64,000 nucleotides of DNA from Variovorax sp. dw_308 (GTDB lineage Bacteria; Pseudomonadota; Gammaproteobacteria; Burkholderiales; Burkholderiaceae_C), in assembly GCF_019207085.1 (NCBI RefSeq), contig NZ_JAATOM010000012.1:62001-126000 (forward strand), written 5' to 3'. Positions 55,560 to 63,563 of the stretch are shown piece after piece (within the stretch, counting starts at the first letter, position 1; each line of letters opens with the position of its first letter). The translations under genes and the position numbers were made by a program. The notes beneath the pieces were generated by a model that was not told the DNA's origin, did no database searches, and saw nothing but the letters and a program-made list of their open reading frames with translations.

Positions 55560-57278
55560 TCAACCTCCGACGACGCGCATCCCGATCAGCACGATCACCG
55601 CCGCGCCCAGCATCACCGTCGTGGCCTGCCAGAAGCGCACCGGGTTCCGCTCGATCAACGGCGGTGGCCTTGCACGCATGAACTCCGGCCCCGGCGCGCG
55701 CAGGTCATGCGCCAGTTCGCTCACCGCTTGCTGCCGCTTCGCCGCGTCCGGATGCAGCGCCTTCTGCAAAACCGCATCGAGCCATGCCGGCAACTCGGGC
55801 CGGAAGTGGCGGACCGGCACATAGCGCAGCTTGCTCACGTCCGCTGTCGTCCGGATGCGTGAGGCGTCCAGACCGTAAGGCAATTGGCCGGTGAGCATGC
55901 GGTAGGCAATCACGGCCAGCGAGAACAACTCGGAGCGCACGCTGCCACCTCGCCCGACGAAGTATTCGGGCGCCGTGTATTGCAAGGTGCCGGCGATGGC
56001 GAGTGCCCTGCGCTCACCGGTGCTTTCAGCGAGGCCCGCGACATGCGTGGACGCCAGGTCGATGATCCTGACGGTGCCGCCGCGGTCGATCATCACGTTC
56101 TCGGGCCGGATGTCCTGGTGCAGCATCTCGCGCCGATGCAATGCCTGCAGTCCCATCGCCAACTGCTCGACGATGCCGCGCACGGTGTCCAGGCTGGGGC
56201 GCGGATGGTCGACCATCCATTGCGCGAGCGTCTGGCCGTCGACGTATTCCATCGCGACATATAGATGACTGCGCGGCCGGTCGATGGCGCTCGCCTTGAG
56301 CACATGCGGACTGTCCACACGACGCGCCACCCACTCCTCGAGCACGAAGCGGTCGAGGTAGTCGGCGTCATCGCGCAGGTCGACGGAGGGCAGCTTCAGC
56401 ACGACCTGCTGCCCGGTGGCGTCGTCCACGGCCAGGTGCACGTGGCTGCGCGCACTCACCTGCAACTCGCGCACGAGCGTGAATCCCTCGAAACTTGCAC
56501 GTGAGGCCAGCGGGGGCGCTATCGCCAGGTCGTCACGTTGCATCGGCAGTCGCGCCGCATCGGCAGCGGGCAGTTCGTCGATGCGAAGCAGTTGCACTGT
56601 CGCATCGTCTCGCGAGCCCCTGGCCCGCGCCTCGGTCGCGAGCAGCCGCGCCGCTTCATCGAAGTCATTCCCGCCCTGCACCAGCGCGGCGTGAACCGCT
56701 GCCGCATCGAGATGCGGGTACGCGCCATCGGTGGCCAGCAGGTAGATCTCGCCGGGTTCGGCTTCCCAATGGGCGTAGTCGATCTCCACGCGCGAGTCCG
56801 CGCCCAGCGCGCGACCGAGATACGACTCCACCGAAGAAAGATGCACGCGGTGATCGTCGGTGAGTTGTTCGAGCGCATGTGCATGCACCCGGTAGATGCG
56901 CGAGTCGCCGACGTGCAGCATGTGCACGTCGCGGCCCTTGAGGATCAGCGCGCTGAAGGTGCAGATATAGCCGCTGTCCTTGTCGAAGCGCGCGTCGCTG
57001 CGCATCGTTTGCGCATGCAGCCAGGAGTTGGTGGCGCTCAGCACGCGTTGGCCCGCGCGCCGCACCGACCATGCCTCGGACGTGGCGTAGTAGTCGTCCA
57101 GGAAGCCGCGCACCGCGGCGGCACTGGCCACCTGGCTGACGCGGCTGGAGCCGATGCCATCGGCAATCGCCACGGCGATGCCTTTGGAGATGCGCGCGAA
57201 TCCCCGGGGCAGCATCGCGCCGTGGAAGTCCTGGTTCACGCCCTCGGCGCCGGCCAGCGAGTGTTGGCCAAGCGTCAC
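55560..57278 (-). CDS. Bifunctional protein Ser/Thr phosphatase (PP2C) and kinase with C-terminal membrane anchor
   Basis: A 572-residue protein. Residues 5-235 are a PP2C-type phosphatase (GVNQDFHG, AVAIADGIGS, LHVGDSRIY, LLATDGAY). Residues 260-530 are a kinase: VVLKLPSVDL holds the ATP Lys, HQDIRPENVMID replaces the usual HRDLKPEN, and IIDLAST replaces DFG. One membrane helix (ATTVMLGAAVIVLIGMRVV) ends the protein. GGAG precedes the GTG start; an earlier in-frame extension is repeat sequence. It lies beside nirC, nirD and nirB; such genes recur in nitrite/nitrate assimilation loci, so it may control nitrogen assimilation. Confidence 0.88.
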   Translation of the reverse strand: MTLGQHSLAGAEGVNQDFHGAMLPRGFARISKGIAVAIADGIGSSRVSQVASAAAVRGFLDDYYATSEAWSVRRAGQRVLSATNSWLHAQTMRSDARFDKDSGYICTFSALILKGRDVHMLHVGDSRIYRVHAHALEQLTDDHRVHLSSVESYLGRALGADSRVEIDYAHWEAEPGEIYLLATDGAYPHLDAAAVHAALVQGGNDFDEAARLLATEARARGSRDDATVQLLRIDELPAADAARLPMQRDDLAIAPPLASRASFEGFTLVRELQVSARSHVHLAVDDATGQQVVLKLPSVDLRDDADYLDRFVLEEWVARRVDSPHVLKASAIDRPRSHLYVAMEYVDGQTLAQWMVDHPRPSLDTVRGIVEQLAMGLQALHRREMLHQDIRPENVMIDRGGTVRIIDLASTHVAGLAESTGERRALAIAGTLQYTAPEYFVGRGGSVRSELFSLAVIAYRMLTGQLPYGLDASRIRTTADVSKLRYVPVRHFRPELPAWLDAVLQKALHPDAAKRQQAVSELAHDLRAPGPEFMRARPPPLIERNPVRFWQATTVMLGAAVIVLIGMRVVGG

Positions 57279-57325
57279 GCGGAGCTCCTTGCGCCTCCGG
57301 TCGTCCGGCTGTTCCTCGGCGCGAA

Positions 57326-57446
57326 GAAGGCGTGAAGATTTCGTAGCGAGGGCGCCGAGCTCGGGTAGAGGAGCGGAACCGCACTCCTGTGCAGTGAGCA
57401 CCGCAGACCCGAGATCGGTGGCCGCAGCAGGAATATTCACACCTTC
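57326..57446. repeat. Dispersed element with inverted ends, copy 2
   Basis: It starts GAAGGCGTGA and ends TCACACCTTC (one mismatch between the arms), with the same interior landmarks as copy 1 at 3310-3487 but without the extra 58 bases. It ends one base before the nirC stop and fills most of the gap to the kinase gene, so it may carry the kinase promoter. Confidence 0.75.
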
Positions 57447-57447
57447 T

Positions 57448-58260
57448 TCAGGTCAGGGCGCCCTTGGGGGCCGTCTTGTAGTGCGTCGCGTACAGCGTCA
57501 GCCCCACGAAGCTCAGCCCGCCGACCAGGTTGCCGAGCACCGTCGGGATCTCGTTCCAGATGAGGTAGTCCAGCAGCGTGAAGTTGCCGCCGAGCATCAG
57601 GCCGGTGGGGAACAGGAACATGTTGACGATGGAGTGCTCGAAGCCCATGTAGAAGAAGATCATCACGGGCATCCACATGCCGATCGCCTTGCCCGACACG
57701 GTGGTGGACATCAACGCGGCGACCACGCCCGTCGACACCATCCAGTTGCACATCACGCCGCGGATGAACAGGGTCAGCATGCCGGCCGCGCCGTGCGCCG
57801 AATAGCCCAGCGTGCGGCCTTCGCCGATGTGGCCCAGCTTCTGGCCGATGGCGTTGGGCGCCTCGCTGAAACCGAAGGTGAAGATGATGGCCATGAACAC
57901 CGCCACGGTCAGCGCGCCAGCGAAGTTGCCGCAGAACACCAGGCCCCAGTTGCGCAGCACGCCCTTCCAAGTGGCGCCGGGGCGCCTGTCCAGCACGGCC
58001 AGCGGCGCCAGCGTGAACACGCCGGTCAGCAGGTCGAAGCCCATGAGGTACAGCATGATGAAGCCGACCGGGAAGAGCATCGCGCCCACCAGCGCATTGC
58101 CGGTGTTGACGGTGATGGTCACGGCAAAGGCCGCCGCCAGCGCGAGGATGGCGCCGGCCATGTAGGAGCGGATCAGCGTGTCGCGGGTGGACATCAGGAG
58201 CTTGGATTCGCCGGCGTCGACCATCTTGGTGACGAATTCGGCAGGTGCGAGGTAGGCCAT
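57448..58260 (-). CDS. nirC: Formate/nitrite channel family (NirC-like) transporter
   Basis: A 270-residue integral membrane protein with six helices. FNT landmarks are NTGNALVGAMLFPVGF, VLRNWGLVFCGNFAGALT, MWMPVMIFFYMGFEHSIVNMFLFP (the last holds the central pore His) and LWNEIPTVLGNLVGG-type closure. It should bring nitrite into the cell for NirBD, which are encoded just upstream. The start follows nirD closely. Confidence 0.88.
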   Translation of the reverse strand: MAYLAPAEFVTKMVDAGESKLLMSTRDTLIRSYMAGAILALAAAFAVTITVNTGNALVGAMLFPVGFIMLYLMGFDLLTGVFTLAPLAVLDRRPGATWKGVLRNWGLVFCGNFAGALTVAVFMAIIFTFGFSEAPNAIGQKLGHIGEGRTLGYSAHGAAGMLTLFIRGVMCNWMVSTGVVAALMSTTVSGKAIGMWMPVMIFFYMGFEHSIVNMFLFPTGLMLGGNFTLLDYLIWNEIPTVLGNLVGGLSFVGLTLYATHYKTAPKGALT

Positions 58261-58300
58261 AGGGTTCCTTGGGGATCTTGATGAAAAACGAAATGGGGGC

Positions 58301-58642
58301 TCAGGACAGCGCGACGTGCACGCGGCCTTCGTGGACGCGCACCGCGTGGGCGCGCACCGAGTGCTCCGGCGCTTCGAGGCATTCGCCGCTGCGCAGGTCG
58401 AAGTGGTTCTTGTAGAGCGGCGAGGCGACGACGATGCGTTCGCCCAGGCTGCCGACCAGGCCGCGCGACAGCACGCTCGCCCTGGACTTCGGATCGACGT
58501 TGTCGATGGCGAAGAACTGCCGCGCGCCGGCCACGTTGAAGATCGCGACATGCACGCCATCGACGAGAGCGCAGACGCCGGTGTCGGGCAGGATGTCGCT
58601 CGCGGCGCACACGGCGGTCCAGTGGAGGGTTTCAGCGGTCAT
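58301..58642 (-). CDS. nirD: Nitrite reductase small subunit
   Basis: A 113-residue Rieske-like protein. It has the fold (ALVDGVHVAIFNVAGARQFFAIDNVDPKSRASVLSRGLVGSLGERIVVASPLYKNHFDLRSGECLEAPEH shape) but no CxH pairs, as expected for NirD, which does not carry a [2Fe-2S] cluster. The start is MTAETL. It sits 19 bases after nirB. It partners NirB in NADH-dependent nitrite reduction. Confidence 0.9.
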   Translation of the reverse strand: MTAETLHWTAVCAASDILPDTGVCALVDGVHVAIFNVAGARQFFAIDNVDPKSRASVLSRGLVGSLGERIVVASPLYKNHFDLRSGECLEAPEHSVRAHAVRVHEGRVHVALS

Positions 58643-58661
58643 GGGGATGTCCTCGCGTGCA

Positions 58662-61193
58662 TCAGGCGGTTTCAAGATCGGTCGCTGCTTCATCGCGCTG
58701 CGCGCCGCGCGCCGGCCGGATCTGGCCGCGCTCTTCCACGAACACGATGTGCTCGTCCGGCTTCTCGCTGTTGACGAAGGAGCGGAAGCGCTGGCGCGTG
58801 GCCGGGTCGTTCACCGCGGTCTTCCACTCGCATTGGTAGGTGCTGACGACGTGCTGCATCTGCGCTTCGAGTTCAGCGCCGAGGCCCAGCGTGTCCTGGA
58901 TCAGCACGCCCTTCAGGTAGTCGAGGCCGCCCTCCAGGCTCTCGCGCCAGGTGCTCGTGCGTTGCAGGCGATCCGCGGTGCGCACGTAGAACATCAGGAA
59001 GCGATCGACCAGCTTGATCAGCTCGGCCTTCGAAAGATCGGAAGCGATGAGTTCGGCATGCCGCGGCTTCATGCCGCCGTTGCCGCACACGTATAGGTTC
59101 CAGCCCTTCTCGGTGGCGATGACGCCCACGTCCTTGCTCTGCGCCTCGGCGCACTCACGCGTGCAACCCGAGACGCCGAACTTGATCTTGTGCGGCGTGC
59201 GCAAACCCTTGTAGCGGTTCTCGAGTTCGATCGCCATGCCCATGCTGTCATCGACACCGTAGCGGCACCAGGTCGAGCCGACGCAGCTCTTGACCGTACG
59301 CAGCGACTTGCCATACGCATGGCCCGACTCGAAGCCAGCGGCGATCAACTCTTCCCAGATCGAGGGCAGCTGTTCAACGCGCGCGCCGAACAGGTCCACG
59401 CGCTGGCCGCCGGTGATCTTGGTGTACAGCCCGTACTTCTTCGCGACCTGCCCCACCGCGATCAGGCCATCGGCCGATACCTCGCCGCCCGGCATGCGCG
59501 GCACCACCGAGTACGAGCCGTCCTTCTGGATGTTGCCCAGGAAGTAGTCGTTGCTGTCCTGCAGGCTGGCCAGGTCCTTCTTGAGCACGAAGTCGTTCCA
59601 GCACGAGGCGAAGATGCTGGCCGCGGTCGGCTTGCAGATGTCGCAGCCCAGGCCCTTGCCGTGCTTGTGCAGCAGGTCGCCGAAGGTCTTGATCTCGCCC
59701 ACGCGGACCAGGTGGAACAGCTCCTGGCGCGAGTACGGGAAGTGCTCGCACAGGTGGTTGTTGACTGCCATGCCGCGCTTGCTCATTTCCATCTTCATCA
59801 CCTGCGTGACCAGCGGCACGCAGCCGCCGCACGAAGCGCCGGCCCTGGTGCAGGCCTTCAGGTCGGCGACGGAGCACGCGCCTTCGCCGACGGCCGCGCA
59901 GAGCTGGCCCTTGCTCACGTTGTTGCACGAGCAGATCTGCGCCGTGTCGGGCAGCGCTTCCACGCCGATGCCGGGACGCGCCTTGCCGTCGCTCGACGGC
60001 AGGATCAAGAACTCCGGCTCCTCCGGCAAGGCGATCCCATTGAGCGCCAGTTGCAGCAGGTTGCCGTACTCGGCCGCATCGCCGACCAGCACGGCACCCA
60101 ACAGTTGCTTGCCGTCCTCGCTGACGACGATCTTCTTGTAGACCTGCTTGTGCTCGTTCACGTATTGATAAGAACGCGACTTCGGCGTCCTGCCGTGCGC
60201 GTCGCCGATGCTCGCCACATCGACGCCCATCAGCTTGAGCTTGGTGCTCATGTCGGCGCCGGTGAAGGCGGCCTCGTCCTGACCGGCGATGTGCTTCGCG
60301 GCGACGCGGGCCATGTCGTAGCCGGGCGCGACGAGGCCGAAGGTCTGGTCGTTCCATGCGGCGCATTCGCCGATCGCGTACACGTTGCGGTCGCTGGTGC
60401 GGCAATGCGAGTCCACAGCGATGCCGCCGCGCGCGCCCAGCGCCAGCAGGCTCTGGCGGGCCAGTTCGTCGCGCGGGCGGATGCCGGCGGAGAACACGAT
60501 CATGTCGGTCTCCAGGTGCGTGCCATCGGCGAACACCATGCGGTGCCGCGCGGTCGCCCCATCGACGATCTCGACCGTGTTGCGGCCGGTGTGCACATGC
60601 AGGCCAAGCGCCTCGATGCTGTTGCGCAGCGCGCGGCCGCCGCCCTCGTCGACCTGCACGGCCATGAGGCGCGGCGCGAACTCGACCACGTGCGTTTCCA
60701 GGCCCATGTCGCGCAGGGCCTTCGCGCACTCCAGGCCGAGCAGTCCGCCGCCGACGACCACGCCGGTCTTCGAGCGCGCGCCGCAGGCCTTCATGGCTTC
60801 GAGGTCTTCGACGGTGCGGTAGACGAAGCAGTTGGGCCGGTCGCGGCCCGGCACCGGCGGCACGAAGGGCGAGGAGCCCGTGGCCAGCACCAGCTTGTCG
60901 TAGTGCACGACTTCGCCATCGGCGGTGGTGATGGTGTTGTTGCGGCGCTCGATGGCCACGGCCTTCGCCGCCAGGCGCAGCGTGAAGCCGCTGCGCTCGA
61001 AGAAGCCGGGCTCGACCAGCGAGAGGTCTTCCGCCGTCTTGCCTGCGAAGAATTCGGAGAGGTGGACCCGGTCGTAGGCCGGGCGAGGCTCTTCGCACAG
61101 CACCGTGACCTCTGCCTGCGCGACGTCGAGCTCGTGGAGTTGCTCGAGGAACTTGTGGCCCACCATGCCGTGGCCAATCACTGCGATTTTCAT
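58662..61193 (-). CDS. nirB: NADH-dependent nitrite reductase large subunit
   Basis: An 843-residue cytosolic enzyme that reduces nitrite to ammonium. Residues 1-400 are the FAD/NADH part (MKIAVIGHGMVGHKFLEQ, GVVVGGGLLGLECAKAL). Next comes the BFD-like [2Fe-2S] domain with CSCNNVSKGQL and CTRAGASCGGC near 430-480. The siroheme/[4Fe-4S] domain follows with CVGSTWCRYG and FGVSGCTRECAEAQ. The order is that of assimilatory NirB. AGGATCC precedes the ATG. It is the first gene of nirB-nirD-nirC-kinase; three TGGAAC hairpins lie upstream. Confidence 0.93.
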   Translation of the reverse strand: MKIAVIGHGMVGHKFLEQLHELDVAQAEVTVLCEEPRPAYDRVHLSEFFAGKTAEDLSLVEPGFFERSGFTLRLAAKAVAIERRNNTITTADGEVVHYDKLVLATGSSPFVPPVPGRDRPNCFVYRTVEDLEAMKACGARSKTGVVVGGGLLGLECAKALRDMGLETHVVEFAPRLMAVQVDEGGGRALRNSIEALGLHVHTGRNTVEIVDGATARHRMVFADGTHLETDMIVFSAGIRPRDELARQSLLALGARGGIAVDSHCRTSDRNVYAIGECAAWNDQTFGLVAPGYDMARVAAKHIAGQDEAAFTGADMSTKLKLMGVDVASIGDAHGRTPKSRSYQYVNEHKQVYKKIVVSEDGKQLLGAVLVGDAAEYGNLLQLALNGIALPEEPEFLILPSSDGKARPGIGVEALPDTAQICSCNNVSKGQLCAAVGEGACSVADLKACTRAGASCGGCVPLVTQVMKMEMSKRGMAVNNHLCEHFPYSRQELFHLVRVGEIKTFGDLLHKHGKGLGCDICKPTAASIFASCWNDFVLKKDLASLQDSNDYFLGNIQKDGSYSVVPRMPGGEVSADGLIAVGQVAKKYGLYTKITGGQRVDLFGARVEQLPSIWEELIAAGFESGHAYGKSLRTVKSCVGSTWCRYGVDDSMGMAIELENRYKGLRTPHKIKFGVSGCTRECAEAQSKDVGVIATEKGWNLYVCGNGGMKPRHAELIASDLSKAELIKLVDRFLMFYVRTADRLQRTSTWRESLEGGLDYLKGVLIQDTLGLGAELEAQMQHVVSTYQCEWKTAVNDPATRQRFRSFVNSEKPDEHIVFVEERGQIRPARGAQRDEAATDLETA

Positions 61194-61245
61194 GTCGGAT
61201 CCTGCACACACAGCCGATGCCGTGAGGGTGCAGACCACCGGCCAT

Positions 61246-61316
61246 GCTGTCTGGAACGACAGCGGCAGTGGGCCCCCGCATGGAACGGATGCGAATCGGG
61301 TTGGAACAGACGAACC
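61246..61316 (-). promoter_or_regulatory. Three hairpins with TGGAAC loops upstream of nirB
   Basis: GCTGTC-TGGAAC-GACAGC (61246-61263), CGCAT-GGAACGG-ATGCG (61277-61293) and GGTT-GGAACAGACG-AACC (61299-61316) follow each other. TGGAAC repeats directly at 61252, 61281 and 61302. They lie 50-120 bases before nirB. As DNA they may be tandem operators; as leader RNA on the nirB strand they would show GUUCC in each loop, which suggests a binding site for an antiterminator. Confidence 0.5.
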
Positions 61317-61447
61317 GCCAGCTGCATCGCTGTCGATTCGCTCGGATCCCGCCTTCATTAGCGGAGGCACTGATACCTGCGGCAACGGTGCCGAGCAGGT
61401 CAGTGATGAATGGTGAGCAATATGCGTGCCGGCGGTTGGAGCCCGAA

Positions 61448-61639
61448 ATGCACGTTGAATCACCGTTCATGTTTACGGCGCGCGCCCATCTGGTGCAACG
61501 GCGCTGCCACCGCACCGAACTGGGCAGCGAATGCGCCGCCGCATTGGTCGTGACCTACCGGGACACCGGCCACATCTCGCCGGCCGCGCAAAGGCTGATC
61601 GACCTGTTGGCGAAATACGCCGACGGACCACCGCTCTGA
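61448..61639 (+). CDS. Small hypothetical protein, possibly a relic of a LysR regulator
   Basis: A 63-residue frame (MHVESPFMFTARAHLVQRR ... YRDTGHISPAAQRLIDLL) whose last third resembles the C-terminal tail of LysR-type regulators. It has no clear ribosome site. It stands divergent from nirB, the place where a nitrogen regulator would be expected, so it may be the remains of one. It may not be translated. Confidence 0.35.
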   Translation: MHVESPFMFTARAHLVQRRCHRTELGSECAAALVVTYRDTGHISPAAQRLIDLLAKYADGPPL

Positions 61640-61815
61640 CAGTCGGTCTGGCAGCCTCCAGAGCCGCCGGAATACCAAAGCATCACATCGACCGCGAATA
61701 GCTATGCGCAAGTCGTCATTTGGCGCTCGATGCAACTCCGCGAGCCTCGAGCGCAAGTTCAACCGCAGAATCGATGGCGGCGGCAGCGGGTCGCCCAATT
61801 CCGGAGGTATTCAAG

Positions 61816-62151
61816 TTGGCGCATTTGCGAATCTTTTTTCCGCTCGTGATGTCCTGTACGCTCGCCCAGGCCGCACCGGCCCACCGCTGTGCTGAGGATG
61901 CCTTGAAGCAGGCCAAGTCGCTGCTCTTGTTCCATGCGGGCACCGACAGCCAAGCCGATGCGGGCGTGGAGGACGGCGTCAAGGTCCTTCCTCCCTTGCG
62001 CAATCCAGTCGACCGGCGGCAGCAGTTCGATGTACTCCAGGTCCAGGGGTATGTGTATCGCGCCAGCTACCAGATGCGAGTCATCTACGCCAGGATTCCG
62101 GGCAAGTGCGTCCTGATGGGGCAGGAAATCCTCGAGCGTTCGAGTCCTTGA
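61816..62151 (+). CDS. Small secreted protein of unknown function
   Basis: An 111-residue protein starting at TTG with GGAGG eight bases upstream. The first 20 residues (LAHLRIFFPLVMSCTLAQA) are a signal peptide with cleavage near AQA-AP. The mature part (AHRCAEDALKQAKSLLLFHAGTD, FDVLQVQGYVYRASYQMRVIYARIPGKCVLMGQEILE) has two Cys and a compact beta-rich end. It lies 16 bases from the convergent chitinase gene. I know no family. Confidence 0.55.
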   Translation: MAHLRIFFPLVMSCTLAQAAPAHRCAEDALKQAKSLLLFHAGTDSQADAGVEDGVKVLPPLRNPVDRRQQFDVLQVQGYVYRASYQMRVIYARIPGKCVLMGQEILERSSP

Positions 62152-62167
62152 TCTCGCCAGCCCAGGA

Positions 62168-62998
62168 TCAGGCAGCGGCGGCGAGTGCTGCTTCGATCGC
62201 CGCCAACGTAGCCGTGTCTCGGGGACGACCATTGGGATCCAGACCTTTGCGCCGCTGGAAGCTCATCAATGCGTCGATCGACTTCTTCCCGAATGCACCG
62301 TCTGTCGCCAGGACGGGGTCGGCACCGAGCCGGTTCAATGCGTCCTGCAGCAGCGCGTTCTTCCACAGCTCCAGCTTCAGGATGCGGTCCTCCAGGCCGA
62401 TCGTGCCGCCGTTGAGGTGACGCGTCGCACTTTCCACGTCATCCGCCTTGGCGGGCGCCAGGCAACCACACAGGATGAACATTGCGACGCCACATTCCAG
62501 GGCATGCTCCGGCTGGTTGACCAGCTCGGGCTGGCTGATCAGATCGAGGCCGACGAGATTGCCGAGCTTCAGGTAGTTCGCACGTCCCGTGGCCTGAGCC
62601 AGGCCTCTGCCGATGTATTTCGAGCCGTCGCTGGTGCCGGGCCGGTTGCCGTTGCGATTGCCATACACCAGGTCCATCAACTTCGTCGGGAACGCCGGGT
62701 CCCCGGCACTGCATCTGACCTTCGCCAGGCAATCCGCAGCGCTCGAAAAACGCCCGGGCCAGACTTCCGCTGCGCGTTGCGGGCTGTAGCCGATGTTTTC
62801 CGTCATCGTGCGGCCATTGCCGCATTCATGACTGAATTGCGAGATGGCATGGGCGACCAGGCGGTCGCTGGTCAAGTCGTACTTGGGGAAGACGGTGGGA
62901 GCGTCGCTGGCAATGCATTCAAGCAGTCGCTCATCAGGCTGCGGAGGGACACCGGTGTTCTGCGGCCACATCGTCTGCATCATCTTGAGAGTGATCAC
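62168..62998 (-). CDS. GH19-like chitinase/endolysin with peptidoglycan-binding domain
   Basis: A 276-residue protein. Residues 25-205 match the GH19 lysozyme-like fold: FSHECGNGRTMTENIGYSPQRAAEVWP carries the catalytic Glu, and YIGRGLAQATGRANYLKLG the glycan-binding loop. Residues 215-275 form a PG_binding domain (LGADPVLATDGAFGKKSIDALMSFQRRKGLDPNG). No signal peptide is present. GAGGAG precedes the GTG start. Such enzymes occur as phage endolysins and as bacterial lytic proteins. No phage gene is near. Confidence 0.8.
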   Translation of the reverse strand: MITLKMMQTMWPQNTGVPPQPDERLLECIASDAPTVFPKYDLTSDRLVAHAISQFSHECGNGRTMTENIGYSPQRAAEVWPGRFSSAADCLAKVRCSAGDPAFPTKLMDLVYGNRNGNRPGTSDGSKYIGRGLAQATGRANYLKLGNLVGLDLISQPELVNQPEHALECGVAMFILCGCLAPAKADDVESATRHLNGGTIGLEDRILKLELWKNALLQDALNRLGADPVLATDGAFGKKSIDALMSFQRRKGLDPNGRPRDTATLAAIEAALAAAA

Positions 62999-63329
62999 GT
63001 CGTCTCCTCGAAAAGGGTGAAAACAGCGGCAAAGCCGCCATTGTGGGTCGGCATGGAACGCATCTGCAAAGTCAGGTGGCTGGCTGGGGACCCGCTGTTC
63101 CTGGCGTCGTCGAAGGTCAGCATTCCCGCCAAGGCCCTCATCGGCACCGCGCAGACCTTGTTCTGCCTGGGATTGCGGACAGGCTGGGATTGAACGGCAT
63201 GATCGAATCTACTGCCCTGCGGCGCCCTTTGCCTCGCCACATTTGGGGAGGCCTCATGGCCTCGTCACCGCCCCGATGCCCCAGCCGGATCTATCGATCT
63301 TCAAAAACTATCGATTGGACTGAATAGGC
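62999..63329. other. Intergenic region, no convincing gene
   Basis: A short frame on each strand crosses this stretch, but none has a ribosome site or protein-like composition. The chitinase promoter should lie at its left end. Confidence 0.4.
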
Positions 63330-63502
63330 GCGCCACCGAAGGACGTGGTTGCCAAGCTGAACGGCGCACTCAACAAGGCATCGTCTTCGGTGGCGCGGAC
63401 CGGTCCACCCTGTTCGTGACCGACTCGACGCATGGGAACATCCTGCGTGCGCGGCTGGATGCGCCGGGCGTGAGACTGCACCGCGGGGTATCACTGAGGT
63501 AG
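63330..63502 (+). pseudogene. Relic joining pieces of a Bug binding protein and an SMP-30 lactonase
   Basis: The plus strand first reads PPKDVVAKLNGALNKA, the conserved C-terminal helix of tripartite tricarboxylate (Bug) binding proteins. From 63380 another frame reads IVFGGADRSTLFVTDSTHG and NILRARLDAPG before TAG, the end of an SMP-30/gluconolactonase protein (VFGGxDxxTLFVT). The two are fused with no intact start, so a deletion removed most of two genes. Confidence 0.65.
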
Positions 63503-63563
63503 CGCAGCTCCTTGCGGCGTGAGGGCACGCCTATGATCGTTTCAGAACAATCCTGGAGACCCC

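Noticed and set aside
59190-61361. Plus-strand open frame of about 720 codons opposite nirB
   Set aside because: Complement of nirB; no conserved domain, composition typical of GC-rich shadows.
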